Assembly (NCBI GenBank): GCA_902803795.1
Contig: CADCRC010000101.1
Coordinates: 1 to 29,018 of the forward strand
Direction of reading: 5' to 3'
DNA: 29,018 nucleotides
Origin: an uncultured Erysipelotrichaceae bacterium
GTDB lineage: Bacteria > Bacillota_I > Bacilli_A > RF39 > UBA660
In this document: one piece after another, positions 18,117 through 26,295 of the stretch
Position numbering within the stretch: position 1 is the first letter of the stretch
Layout: every line of letters begins with the position of its first letter
Made by a program: the position numbers and the translations under genes
The notes under the pieces: model-generated
What the model saw: only the letters and a program-made list of their open reading frames with translations
What the model was told of the DNA's origin: nothing
The model's database searches: none

Positions 18117-18138
18117 GTAGTAGAAATACTACTTTTTT
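18115..18138 (+). terminator. Rho-independent terminator with GAAA loop
   Basis: AAGTAGTA (18115-18122) pairs perfectly with TACTACTT (18127-18134) across a GAAA tetraloop and continues into a T tract. The stem overlaps the stop codon of the preceding gene. Confidence 0.8.
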
Positions 18139-18190
18139 CTTTAAAAAAAACATAAAAAAAAATTAAGAGGTTTTATACATTAAACAAGTA

Positions 18191-18199
18191 TGATATAAT
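18191..18199 (+). promoter_or_regulatory. Extended -10 promoter of the three-gene TasA-like unit
   Basis: TGATATAAT (18191-18199) is a perfect extended -10. An AT-rich TTTTAT at 18171-18176 with 17-base spacing could be a weak -35. An AGGAGG follows before ATG 18218. Confidence 0.55.
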
Positions 18200-18217
18200 T
18201 TAACATAGGAGGATTTC

Positions 18218-18784
18218 ATGAAAAGAAAAAATATAATAATAGCAATTATATTCATAGTATGTATTCTATATTTATGGAGTAAAAGTTCTACAGCAGCATT
18301 CCAATCTATTTTAACTGGTTCAGTAGAAGGTAATATTGCAGACTGGAGTATTAAAATAGATAATAAAGATGTATCAACAAACATAGAAAAAACTATAGGA
18401 ATAACAGATATTACATGGAATTCAACTCATACGAGAAATGGAAAAGTATCTCCAGGTTCAATAGGAACAATGAAAATAAAAATTGATCCAAGTGGAACTG
18501 ATGTATCACTTAACTTTTCACTTGAAATAATAGATAAAACAATTGATTCAGAAAAAATATTAGAAGTAACAAGACTAACAAGTCCTGATATTACATTAAC
18601 GCAAAATAATAATATTTATAGTGCTACATTAACAAAAGCACAAATAAATAATGAAATTAGTCCAACAATAACATTAGAAATAGAATGGACAAATGATGAT
18701 AATGTTAATGATTTAGAAAAAAATTTAGACAATTTAAATAATTATATAGAAATAAAGTTTATTGCAGAACAATTAGGAGCATAA
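18218..18784 (+). CDS. TasA/camelysin-like exported protein
   Basis: The 188-residue protein has a short basic N-terminus, a hydrophobic segment (residues 6-20) and SSTAAFQSILTGSVEGNIADW, whose tail resembles the region after the SipW cleavage site in TasA-like proteins of gut Bacillota. The core has SPGSIGTMKIKIDPSGTDVS (about residues 77-96) and a closing LEIEW strand. The minus-strand protein at 25519 carries the equivalent APGSIGYFDVTIDPSEVDV in the same place, so the two are paralogues. It is probably an extracellular fibre or matrix component. It opens a three-gene unit, with the next gene's AGGAG inside its last codons. I am confident of secretion and family type, not of structural role. 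Confidence 0.75.
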   Translation: MKRKNIIIAIIFIVCILYLWSKSSTAAFQSILTGSVEGNIADWSIKIDNKDVSTNIEKTIGITDITWNSTHTRNGKVSPGSIGTMKIKIDPSGTDVSLNFSLEIIDKTIDSEKILEVTRLTSPDITLTQNNNIYSATLTKAQINNEISPTITLEIEWTNDDNVNDLEKNLDNLNNYIEIKFIAEQLGA

Positions 18785-18786
18785 AC

Positions 18787-19401
18787 ATGAATAAATTAAG
18801 AGTAAGAGCAATTAAAAATATTAGTTTTTATGAAGAAAAGAAAAAAACTTTGCTATTTTTTCTATCTTTAATATTACTTATTTTTATATCATATTTCTTA
18901 CTAAAATATTCATTTGCTAAATATAGAAGTCAAGCAAAACTAAATGCAAGCATAGATAGAGCAATATATATATTTGAAACACAAGAAATGACATTTAATT
19001 TAGATCCAAACAAAATCATACCATCAGACTCTCCATATGTATATAATTTTACAATCAGTAACTTTAAAGATGAAAACACATGTGATGTAGATATAGAATA
19101 TACATTAAAAATAAGAAGTACAACAAATCTTCCAATAACAATAAAACTATATAAAAATGAAAACTATACAAATAATAATTCAACTAATCTAATATCTAGT
19201 TTTTCTACTTCTCAAGATGAAGATGGTGCTTGGTATAGAATATATCCTACATTAGGACCATACCAATTCTTATACACAACTAGAACAACAGACACATATA
19301 CATTAGTTGTAAATTTTCCAAAAGAATATTCAAGAAACACTTTATATAGTGATTCAATAGAAGATATAGAAGTAACAGTTAATTCAAAACAAATAATATA
19401 G
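18787..19401 (+). CDS. SipW-dependent exported protein, pilin-like
   Basis: The 204-residue protein has a long cytoplasmic N-terminus (about 22 residues, basic), a hydrophobic segment (22-40) and KYSFAKYRSQAKLNASIDRA, the S-[FL]-A-K-Y pattern seen at SipW-type cleavage regions. The exported part has a conserved-looking strand series including CDVDIEYTLKI and LPITIKLYKN (about residues 99-128), and no membrane anchor at the C-terminus. It begins 2 bases after the previous stop and ends 7 bases before the next start. The three genes are therefore probably made in fixed ratio as components of one extracellular structure. No catalytic motif is seen. Confidence 0.72.
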   Translation: MNKLRVRAIKNISFYEEKKKTLLFFLSLILLIFISYFLLKYSFAKYRSQAKLNASIDRAIYIFETQEMTFNLDPNKIIPSDSPYVYNFTISNFKDENTCDVDIEYTLKIRSTTNLPITIKLYKNENYTNNNSTNLISSFSTSQDEDGAWYRIYPTLGPYQFLYTTRTTDTYTLVVNFPKEYSRNTLYSDSIEDIEVTVNSKQII

Positions 19402-19408
19402 AGGTAAT

Positions 19409-20347
19409 ATGAAAAAAATAATGAAGACAATTAGAAAACATAGAGTAAAAAGTATAATACTACTTGTAATATTAGTAGTTCTTTTAACTATATCTTTTTC
19501 ATTTGGCCGTTACATTTTCAATATTATAAATGATCATATTTTAGAAACTAGAGGTTTTTATTTTAATAGTAGTGTTCTTGGAGTAAACAATAAATCATAT
19601 AATATAAAAAATTGGGATGGAGTAAATAATTATACTCTAACAATCGATTTAAATAACAAAAAAAATGATTTTTTAAAAACAACAGATGATATAGTATATG
19701 AACCATATGTAAATTGTTCATCAAATGTAGTATGCACATTAAGCAAAACATCAGGAATTATATATTCTAGCACTGGTGCAGACAGTTATGTAATAACAAT
19801 AACACCTGTAACAAGTCTGGGACAAGGCGAAACAGCAACCATCAATACTTATGCCGTCTCAACATCACCATATTCTCAAACCCTATATGGTACATATATA
19901 ATAGGCACAACTACTGCAAATTTCTCATATTATATTGAAGATGAACAAAATTCAATTTTCATGACACTTAAATTAACTAATTCACTTACATTTTATGAAG
20001 TTGAACAAGCATTTGATCAATACCAAGTAGGTGATAATATATCTTTAGATGACTATAATGAATTAACAGATGATAAAAAAGCAAAATGTTATTCTGCCAA
20101 AGTTACACTATCATTTAATCCTAATGTTGTAAATCTGGATATGACAAGTAATGCTTATAAAAATAAAATATCCTCTACAACTAGAATAAGAAATGGATAT
20201 AATTATGTAGATTCACTAACATTTAAGATAAATGCAACATCGGCCGAAAGCATAATATTTTATAAAACAGATAAAACTGAAAATTTTACATATCCAATTA
20301 TTAACCAAACATCAGTAGTAAACGTCAGTGTAGTAATGGCAAGCTAA
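19409..20347 (+). CDS. SipW-dependent exported beta-rich protein
   Basis: The 312-residue protein starts with a basic segment, a hydrophobic stretch (residues 14-30) and SFSFGRYIFN, again the S-F-x-[KR]-Y pattern. LETRGFYFNSSVL follows at about 44-56, which recurs in this class of gut surface proteins as an E-x-FYF motif. The rest is Thr/Ser/Asn-rich and beta-type, with two Cys (about 102 and 108) close enough to form a disulfide. The AGAGGT before the ATG overlaps the previous stop codon. No C-terminal anchor is visible. Likely an extracellular subunit or tip protein; specific function unknown. Confidence 0.7.
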   Translation: MKKIMKTIRKHRVKSIILLVILVVLLTISFSFGRYIFNIINDHILETRGFYFNSSVLGVNNKSYNIKNWDGVNNYTLTIDLNNKKNDFLKTTDDIVYEPYVNCSSNVVCTLSKTSGIIYSSTGADSYVITITPVTSLGQGETATINTYAVSTSPYSQTLYGTYIIGTTTANFSYYIEDEQNSIFMTLKLTNSLTFYEVEQAFDQYQVGDNISLDDYNELTDDKKAKCYSAKVTLSFNPNVVNLDMTSNAYKNKISSTTRIRNGYNYVDSLTFKINATSAESIIFYKTDKTENFTYPIINQTSVVNVSVVMAS

Positions 20348-20376
20348 AAAAAATATAAAATTTAAAATATATTTAA

Positions 20377-20405
20377 TTTACTTGATAAATTTTAAATGTT
20401 ATAAT
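20377..20405 (+). promoter_or_regulatory. Promoter of the AAA+/signal peptidase operon
   Basis: TTTACT (20377-20382) is 17 bases from TATAAT (20400-20405), which is also preceded by TGT to give an extended -10. This is one of the strongest promoters in the window. Transcription would start near 20412, next to the AGAGGGTGA ribosome-binding site. Confidence 0.7.
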
Positions 20406-20428
20406 TTAATAAACTAGAGGGTGATTAT

Positions 20429-21472
20429 ATGATAAATCTTATAGATATTTACATGAACTATTATATTAATAGACTTTCACAATATGCATTATGTTTTTTC
20501 AATGAAGAAGAACTAGACAAAGAATTTACAATAGAAATATTAAAAGAATATATGAAAGTATTTATTAATTTTAAATATTATAATATTCTATCTTCAATAG
20601 AAAATAGTCAATTTCAAATAGAGGATCTAAAAAAAGAACTGGATGGAAAAAGAGTAGAAATACTAGATAACTATGCTTCAAGAGAACTAGAAGAAGATAA
20701 CAATATATATTCATTTAATAGAAAAATAATAGACAAAGCAATGGAAGTAACACTAATAGTTATACAAATAGATGATTATAACTATAAAGATATTGATAAT
20801 ACAAATGATATAATTAATAACTTAATAAATAAAAATAATAAAAAATATATTGAAAATAATACATTAAAACTAATAAACTTAGTAAAGGAAACATATAAAA
20901 CTATAAATAAGTTTTTTAAAGAAGAAAATAATTATTTTAATATAAATTATAGATTATTAGATGAAAACAGAAGATTATTTGTTATAACATTAGATCAAGA
21001 TATAAAATATTTAGATGTTAATTATAAAAAAAGTTTAATAGATAAAGTATATATAACAGAAAAACTAGATAAAGACAAAACAGAAATATTATTAGAAAAA
21101 CTATCTAAAGATATATTATATAAAATATTAAATAAAGAAACTATAGAAAATTATATAGTAGAAATAAGTGATGAAATACTTAAAGGTAACGAATTATATA
21201 TAAAAGATATTATAGATAATCCATTATTAAATAATCACATTATTTTAAGTATAACTCATGAAATTTATAAGGAAAGAAATAAATGTTTAAAAAATGATTA
21301 TAGATTAATATGTAATGTAGATTTGAGTCATATTCCTGATTTTAAAGATAAAATAAATAAAATAACAGGATTAGGAGTATTTGAATATGTAATAGTTAAA
21401 GATTATAAACAAGAAGATTTAGAAGATTTAAAGAAGTATGATGAAGAACACATTATAATAGATAAGGAGTAA
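20429..21472 (+). CDS. Helical cytoplasmic protein next to the McrB-like ATPase, unknown
   Basis: The 347-residue protein is rich in Ile, Asn, Lys and Glu, predicted almost wholly helical, with no signal peptide or membrane span. It opens the five-gene operon and ends 2 bases before the ATPase gene, whose AAGGAG lies in its last codons. A C-terminal segment (about residues 285-325), including LICNVDLSHIPDFKDKINK, is less charged and may form a small alpha/beta unit. It might be the substrate adaptor or regulator of the ATPase, but that is inferred from position. I recognise no family and see no active-site motif. Confidence 0.7.
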   Translation: MINLIDIYMNYYINRLSQYALCFFNEEELDKEFTIEILKEYMKVFINFKYYNILSSIENSQFQIEDLKKELDGKRVEILDNYASRELEEDNNIYSFNRKIIDKAMEVTLIVIQIDDYNYKDIDNTNDIINNLINKNNKKYIENNTLKLINLVKETYKTINKFFKEENNYFNINYRLLDENRRLFVITLDQDIKYLDVNYKKSLIDKVYITEKLDKDKTEILLEKLSKDILYKILNKETIENYIVEISDEILKGNELYIKDIIDNPLLNNHIILSITHEIYKERNKCLKNDYRLICNVDLSHIPDFKDKINKITGLGVFEYVIVKDYKQEDLEDLKKYDEEHIIIDKE

Positions 21473-21474
21473 AT

Positions 21475-23037
21475 ATGGATACATTTGTAAGATTTTTATA
21501 TGAGTTTTTATCTGTATTCTTTAGTGGAATAGGAATGATACTAATGGGGATAGTAAATGGATTTATTCAAATATTTAGTATACATTCATATACATATGTT
21601 ATTAATTCATATAAAAAGGATTTTTCTGGACCAGAATGGTTATTTGTAGTTCTAGCTATTTTAGTATTAATTATTTTAGTTGGAATTATTATATTGCTTA
21701 TATATTTTGTAATAAGAAAATACATAAGATTTAGAAAAACGTTAGTAGAACAAGAATCTCTATTAGAAGAAGTAGGAAAATTAAATAATGAAGTTGCGAC
21801 TCTAGTTCAAGAAAAAGAAGATATTTTAGCTATGAAAGTATCTCAATTAGGATTAAAACCAGGTGAAAAACCAAATCTAGATAATAAGGCAAAACCAGAA
21901 ACTAAAAATGGAGATACACCAGAAGCAGAAGTACTTGAAGAAGAAGAAGACCTAACAAATGTAAGATTTTCTAAATTACATGCTATAGATAAAGCATATA
22001 GAGGATATGTTGTTAAAAATTACAATAATGACTTTACATTAGAACAATTAGTTGAAATATTTAGAAATTTTGCTGCATCAAAATTGCGTCTATATTATAC
22101 AACAAATATGATAAGATTATTTATTTCTGCTATGTCAGCAACAAGACTTATAATTTTACAAGGTATATCTGGTACTGGTAAAACATCACTTGCATATGCT
22201 TGGGGTAAATTTATAAAAAATGATGCTGTAATAGCTTCAGTACAACCATCATGGCGTGATAGAACAGAACTTTTCGGATATTTCAACGAATTTACAAAAA
22301 AATTTAACGAAACAGATGTATTAAAAGCTCTATATGAAGCTGGATATACAGATGATACATATGTTGTTGTACTAGACGAAATGAACATAGCACGTGTAGA
22401 ATACTATTTTGCAGAAATGTTATCTATCCTAGAAATGCCTAGTCGTGACGAATGGATAGTAGAACTTGTACCAAGCAGTTGGGATACAGATCCCGTAAAA
22501 CTAAAAAATGGAAAACTTCAAATACCAGGTAATGTATGGTATATAGGTACAATCAATAACGATGACTCAACATTTGCAGTAACTGACAAAGTGTATGACC
22601 GTGCTATGCCTATAGATATAAACGATAAAGGTCAAGTATTTGAACCAACAGATACAGATGCGATGAATATAAATAGTTCATATTTAGAAGGATTGTTTGC
22701 AAAAGCAAAAGCTAATCATCCATTAAGTGATGAGGTCAATCAAAAAATTAATGATATGGATGACTATGTTATTAAACATTTCAGAATTGCTTTTGGTAAT
22801 CGTATTGTTAAACAAATGAAAGATTTTGTTGCGACATATGTAGAATGTGGTGGAAGTGAAGTCGATGGAGTAGATTATTATATAGCAAGAAAAATACTAC
22901 GTAAATTTGAACAATTAAACCTAGCATATATTAGAGATGAAATAGATGGATTTATAGATTTCTTAGATAAGAGTTTTGGTAAAGATAACTTTAATGAATG
23001 CAAAGAATATCTAAATAGATTGAAGAAGATGGTATAA
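21475..23037 (+). CDS. Membrane-anchored McrB-family AAA+ ATPase
   Basis: The 520-residue protein has two N-terminal membrane segments (about 7-35 and 55-80), a coiled coil (88-122), an acidic linker and a AAA+ domain from about 195. Visible motifs are Walker A GISGTGKT (230-237), Walker B VVVLDE (297-302) followed by MNIARVEYYFAEML, and sensor-1 GTINNDDS (358-365). The MN-x-AR-x-E-x-YF block after Walker B is typical of the McrB branch. McrB proteins normally drive GTP- or ATP-dependent DNA cleavage with a nuclease partner, but carry DNA-binding domains instead of membrane segments. Here the ring would sit on the inner membrane face. The next gene, a DUF2357 protein, is the expected partner type. 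Arg is often CGT here, unlike neighbouring genes where AGA dominates. Confidence 0.85.
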   Translation: MDTFVRFLYEFLSVFFSGIGMILMGIVNGFIQIFSIHSYTYVINSYKKDFSGPEWLFVVLAILVLIILVGIIILLIYFVIRKYIRFRKTLVEQESLLEEVGKLNNEVATLVQEKEDILAMKVSQLGLKPGEKPNLDNKAKPETKNGDTPEAEVLEEEEDLTNVRFSKLHAIDKAYRGYVVKNYNNDFTLEQLVEIFRNFAASKLRLYYTTNMIRLFISAMSATRLIILQGISGTGKTSLAYAWGKFIKNDAVIASVQPSWRDRTELFGYFNEFTKKFNETDVLKALYEAGYTDDTYVVVLDEMNIARVEYYFAEMLSILEMPSRDEWIVELVPSSWDTDPVKLKNGKLQIPGNVWYIGTINNDDSTFAVTDKVYDRAMPIDINDKGQVFEPTDTDAMNINSSYLEGLFAKAKANHPLSDEVNQKINDMDDYVIKHFRIAFGNRIVKQMKDFVATYVECGGSEVDGVDYYIARKILRKFEQLNLAYIRDEIDGFIDFLDKSFGKDNFNECKEYLNRLKKMV

Positions 23038-23038
23038 T

Positions 23039-24160
23039 ATGGAAGAAGAATTAAAAGAACATGTAAAAGATGAAGAGTTAAACAAAGATGATGCATTTTT
23101 AAATACTCTTAATTCTACTTTATCAGTAAAAAGAGATTATGAGAAAATGCAATATGACTATGAATGGTTAGATAAAATTGAATATGCTCTTCCATATTTA
23201 GATAATATATTAAAAAATCCAAAAAGATTTATTGTAAATGAAGAAGAAGTTGTAAAAGTTGAACTTGCAAGACGTGTAACAGTAGAAAGTGTAATACATC
23301 TAACACAACATACCAACCTAATTCAAGATATAGATAAAGATGGTGACGTAAAACCATCAAAAATACTAAACATAAATAGAGAAGAAAGTTTAGATACATA
23401 TGAAAATAGATTCGTATTTACATTAATAAATAATATGGAATTCTTCTTTAACGAACGTGTAGCAGCCTCTGGAGCAAGTTCATACTATATCGATAAAAAA
23501 GATTCAACATATGATGGAAATGCAAAAGTTGGTACAGAAAACATACATATATCATTATCAATAAATAGTCTAGATAAAGATATTTCAGAAAACAAAAATA
23601 AGTATGGTGAATCATTTGAAGATAGAGTAAAAAAAGTGAAACTACAAATAGATGGATTTCACGCATCTGAATTATATAGAACATTAAGTAAACTTCATGT
23701 TGCACCAGTAAGAAGTCCAATTAGAAAAACAAATGTAATTTTAAAAAATCCAAACTTTAGAATAGCTGAATCATTATGGAATTATATTCAAAGTTTCCAA
23801 TCTAAAGATAAAAAGGAATTTGATAAAAAAGACTATTTTGATAATGGAAATATGAAAGAGGATTTTAATCATGCCGTATTACTTGCATATATAGCTAGTC
23901 GATCAATTAGCGAGTCAGGTAGTAACCATACAATAAATAAAGTCGCAACAGAAATGATTGAAAGATTAATAGAAAACATCTTAGACACTGATATTACAAT
24001 GGACGAAGACAAATTAAAAAAATTATTTGATAGCCAAATACAACAAATAAAAAAGAGAAATAAAGAAAAATCAAAAAAAATATATAACATATTTGTAGAT
24101 AGAATAGAAAAAGAGAAAAATAATTATAAAGAAAAAGCATTGATATTTAAGGAGATTTAA
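23039..24160 (+). CDS. DUF2357-type partner of the AAA+ ATPase, no nuclease domain
   Basis: The 373-residue protein has the DUF2357 hallmark around ARRVTVESVIHLTQHTNLI (77-95) and SLDTYENRFVFTLINNM (117-133), followed by helical segments and FHASELYRTL. DUF2357 proteins usually accompany McrB-like ATPases and end in a PD-(D/E)xK nuclease, often exceeding 500 residues. This one is short, and its last 100 residues are a Lys-rich helix without a D...ExK pattern. It probably serves as a structural stalk or adaptor that contacts the ATPase ring. The gene begins 1 base after the ATPase stop, so they are co-translated, and it ends 1 base before the signal peptidase start. The family call rests on motif recognition by eye. 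Confidence 0.72.
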   Translation: MEEELKEHVKDEELNKDDAFLNTLNSTLSVKRDYEKMQYDYEWLDKIEYALPYLDNILKNPKRFIVNEEEVVKVELARRVTVESVIHLTQHTNLIQDIDKDGDVKPSKILNINREESLDTYENRFVFTLINNMEFFFNERVAASGASSYYIDKKDSTYDGNAKVGTENIHISLSINSLDKDISENKNKYGESFEDRVKKVKLQIDGFHASELYRTLSKLHVAPVRSPIRKTNVILKNPNFRIAESLWNYIQSFQSKDKKEFDKKDYFDNGNMKEDFNHAVLLAYIASRSISESGSNHTINKVATEMIERLIENILDTDITMDEDKLKKLFDSQIQQIKKRNKEKSKKIYNIFVDRIEKEKNNYKEKALIFKEI

Positions 24161-24161
24161 C

Positions 24162-24767
24162 ATGGCAAAAATACTTGAAAATAAATACATTAAATTTTTT
24201 AGTAAACTAGCAGAATTATTATTAACAATAATAATATTATTATATTTAACTCTAATTGTAACACAAAGATTAACAGGAAATAAAAGTATATTTGGAATAA
24301 GAGTATTTACAGTAAGTACTGGATCAATGGAACCAATTTATAATATAAATGATGTAATAATGGTAAATGATATAGACAAAAAAAAGCTAAAAGTAGGAGA
24401 TGACATCGCATATATCGCAAAGTTTGGTAAAATGAATAACAAAATAATATCTCATAGAATTATTGAAATAGATAATACAGGAGATAAAACATACATAAAA
24501 ACAAAAGGTATAAATAATACAGGAATTGATCCAACAATATCAGAAGATCAAATACTAGGAAAAATTACTAGAAAGTTGGTTATTATAAGTGCAATTAATA
24601 AAATATTAAGAAATCAACTAGGATTCTTCCTATTAATAGTTTGCCCGTTAGTATTAGTGGTTTTTTTAGAATTTGCAGAAACAAAATTAGAAAAACAAAT
24701 AGAAAGTGGAGAATTAGTATTAAGCAAAGAAAATAAGAGAAGTGATGTTGATGAAGAAATCTTATAG
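24162..24767 (+). CDS. sipW: SipW-type (ER-type) signal peptidase I
   Basis: The 201-residue enzyme has a membrane segment at 18-33, the VSTGSMEP motif with catalytic S55, KIISHRII with H98 as general base in place of Lys, KTKGINNTGIDP (113-124) supplying the conserved Asp, and a second membrane segment at 153-170. Length and the Ser/His pair fit S26B enzymes such as Bacillus SipW, which processes TasA-like precursors. It lies between the DUF2357 gene and a TasA-like gene, both within a few bases, with AAGGAG as ribosome-binding site. It is the canonical peptidase of the locus; the larger enzyme at 6500 and the inactive paralogue at 16385 are its relatives. The gene symbol marks similarity of type, not proven orthology. 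Confidence 0.88.
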   Translation: MAKILENKYIKFFSKLAELLLTIIILLYLTLIVTQRLTGNKSIFGIRVFTVSTGSMEPIYNINDVIMVNDIDKKKLKVGDDIAYIAKFGKMNNKIISHRIIEIDNTGDKTYIKTKGINNTGIDPTISEDQILGKITRKLVIISAINKILRNQLGFFLLIVCPLVLVVFLEFAETKLEKQIESGELVLSKENKRSDVDEEIL

Positions 24768-25503
24768 TGAAGATGAATTAATAAATATTATTAAAAAAAG
24801 GAAAAATATAATATTACGAAGAACAATAGTATTAGTACTCTTTTTCTTGGGAATAAATGTATATGCATGGTTTATATATATTTCTAAAGTAGGATTTAAT
24901 TTAAATGCAACAGTATCAGATTGGAATATAGAATTCTATAATGGAGATACAGAAGTAAGAGATTTAAATTTATATGTAAATATGTATCCAAATATGCAAA
25001 CATTTTCAGACCATATTAATGTAAGAAACATAACAGAAAATAGATGTGATTTTGAATATTATGTAAAAAGCTTTAAATTATTAGGCTTTGATAAATTAGA
25101 TACAAGTATGACAGACCAACAATTTATAAACAGCTTAAATCAATATCCATTTAAAATAACATTTAACGCAACAAAGAATCATTTAGAAGGAAACGAAAGA
25201 TTAGATTTTTATATATATGTTAATTGGTCATATGAATCAGCTAATGAATATTATAAACTAAATGATTTCTTTACATATGACCCATCCTTAGAATATTATA
25301 ATCTTGTAAATGGAGAATATATATTAAATAATAACGTTACATCATCTAACTATGGTGGATTAAAAAATGATTTATATGTTCAAAAAGATGACGCAGATTC
25401 AGTATATGGACAATTATGTGGAGAATATCAAAAAAACACAGGGAAATCTTGTTTAGAAATGGATGTTGATCTAAGAGTAACACAATCTTCATCATCAACA
25501 TAA
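24751..25503 (+). CDS. SipW-dependent exported protein
   Basis: I choose ATG 24751 because AGAGAAG (24735-24741) is 9 bases upstream; GTG 24742 and ATG 24745 lie too close. The gene overlaps the end of the signal peptidase gene, indicating coupled translation. The 250-residue product has a charged N-terminus, a hydrophobic segment (about 24-38) and NVYAWFIYISKVG, the Y-A-W-F pattern of SipW substrates. LNATVSDWNIEFYNGD follows. The exported domain is Asn/Tyr-rich and beta-type, with Cys in NRCDFEY and two near the C-terminus (LCGEY, SCLEM). It is the probable direct substrate of the upstream enzyme. The serine-rich end has no anchor. Confidence 0.75.
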   Translation: MKKSYSEDELINIIKKRKNIILRRTIVLVLFFLGINVYAWFIYISKVGFNLNATVSDWNIEFYNGDTEVRDLNLYVNMYPNMQTFSDHINVRNITENRCDFEYYVKSFKLLGFDKLDTSMTDQQFINSLNQYPFKITFNATKNHLEGNERLDFYIYVNWSYESANEYYKLNDFFTYDPSLEYYNLVNGEYILNNNVTSSNYGGLKNDLYVQKDDADSVYGQLCGEYQKNTGKSCLEMDVDLRVTQSSSST

Positions 25504-25504
25504 A

Positions 25505-25543
25505 AAAATAAAAAACCTTTACGTTGTAACTTGCGTAAAGGTT
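25505..25543. terminator. Bidirectional terminator between convergent TasA-like genes
   Basis: AACCTTTACG (25514-25523) pairs perfectly with CGTAAAGGTT (25534-25543) across a 10-base loop. On the minus strand it is followed by a long T-rich tract and is a strong terminator. On the plus strand the tract after the stem is weaker (ATTTGTG). The minus-strand stop codon is inside the stem. Confidence 0.75.
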
Positions 25544-26115
25544 ATTTGTGTATTAACTTTAATAATTGCACCATCTGTAGTTGCTGCAGTTGTATCTGCA
25601 GTATTATCCATAGTTTCTCCTTCACCCTCAAACCAAGTTAGATAAATTCTAATTTTTTGTGGAGAACCATTTTTTGTAAAATTTAAGACCACACTAGAAC
25701 CATTATAATTAACTTCTTGGCTAGAAGCATTATCAGGATCTATTTTATATGACTTAATTTGCATATCACCAACTGCAGTAGTAGCATCATTTGATATATT
25801 GATACTAGCTTGAAAGTTTACATCAACCTCACTAGGATCAATTGTTACATCAAAATATCCAATAGAGCCAGGAGCTATAACATCAGCATTCTTATTAGTA
25901 GTCTCAGGAAATGTAGGCGTTATAGCATTCGTTAATGTATTCTTACCTTTAATTGATTCGTTATTTACTTTAATATTCCAAGAAGCAATAGAACCATCCA
26001 TATCAGCACTTAATCTTTTTATATATTTAGCCAAACTAGCTCTAGATAAATATGCAACACAAAGTATGATTATTAAAATTGGAACAACAATTGTTTTAAA
26101 ATCCTCTTTTTTCAA
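25519..26115 (-). CDS. TasA/camelysin-like exported protein, TTG start
   Basis: The 198-residue protein starts at TTG (26113-26115). GAGAGGTG is suitably placed upstream, an in-frame TGA lies two codons before the TTG, and the first internal ATG (M39) would remove the export signal. After a hydrophobic segment (8-25), SRASLAKYIKRLSADMDGSI and then ASWNIKVNN form the SipW-type region. The core APGSIGYFDVTIDPSEVDVN and the later LTWFEGEGE strand match the protein at 18218, making them paralogues. It is convergent with the rest of the locus and has its own promoter, so its expression can differ from that of the other subunits. A weak start codon may keep its level low, as for a minor or capping component. 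Confidence 0.78.
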   Translation of the reverse strand: MKKEDFKTIVVPILIIILCVAYLSRASLAKYIKRLSADMDGSIASWNIKVNNESIKGKNTLTNAITPTFPETTNKNADVIAPGSIGYFDVTIDPSEVDVNFQASINISNDATTAVGDMQIKSYKIDPDNASSQEVNYNGSSVVLNFTKNGSPQKIRIYLTWFEGEGETMDNTADTTAATTDGAIIKVNTQITFTQVTT

Positions 26116-26153
26116 TAATCATCACCTCTCTTAACTATCTCTATTATAATAAA

Positions 26154-26182
26154 ATTATACATATTTTTAATTTCATTTACAA
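26154..26182 (-). promoter_or_regulatory. Promoter of the minus-strand TasA-like gene
   Basis: On the minus strand TTGTAA (plus 26177-26182) is 17 bases from a perfect TATAAT (plus 26154-26159). A second TATAAT (plus 26143-26148) lies 11 bases closer to the gene. Confidence 0.55.
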
Positions 26183-26252
26183 GCAATTATATAAAAAAGA
26201 AACAAGTTTACTAAATAAATGTTAACTAATAATATTTTAAAAACAAATTAAA

Positions 26253-26261
26253 TGATATAAT
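26253..26261 (+). promoter_or_regulatory. Extended -10 promoter of rarA
   Basis: TGATATAAT (26253-26261) is a perfect extended -10, 34 bases before the chosen start codon. No good -35 is seen. Confidence 0.5.
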
Positions 26262-26295
26262 AATCTATATATAACTTTTGATTTGGAGTGATTTT

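Noticed and set aside
20351..20374. All-AT stem AAATATA/TATATTT as terminator for the three TasA-like genes
   Set aside because: No GC pairs and no T tract of its own, so too weak to call in such AT-rich sequence.
21475..24160. McrBC-type restriction system
   Set aside because: No nuclease motif, no DNA-reading domain and no methyltransferase nearby; the ATPase is membrane-anchored and co-transcribed with a signal peptidase.
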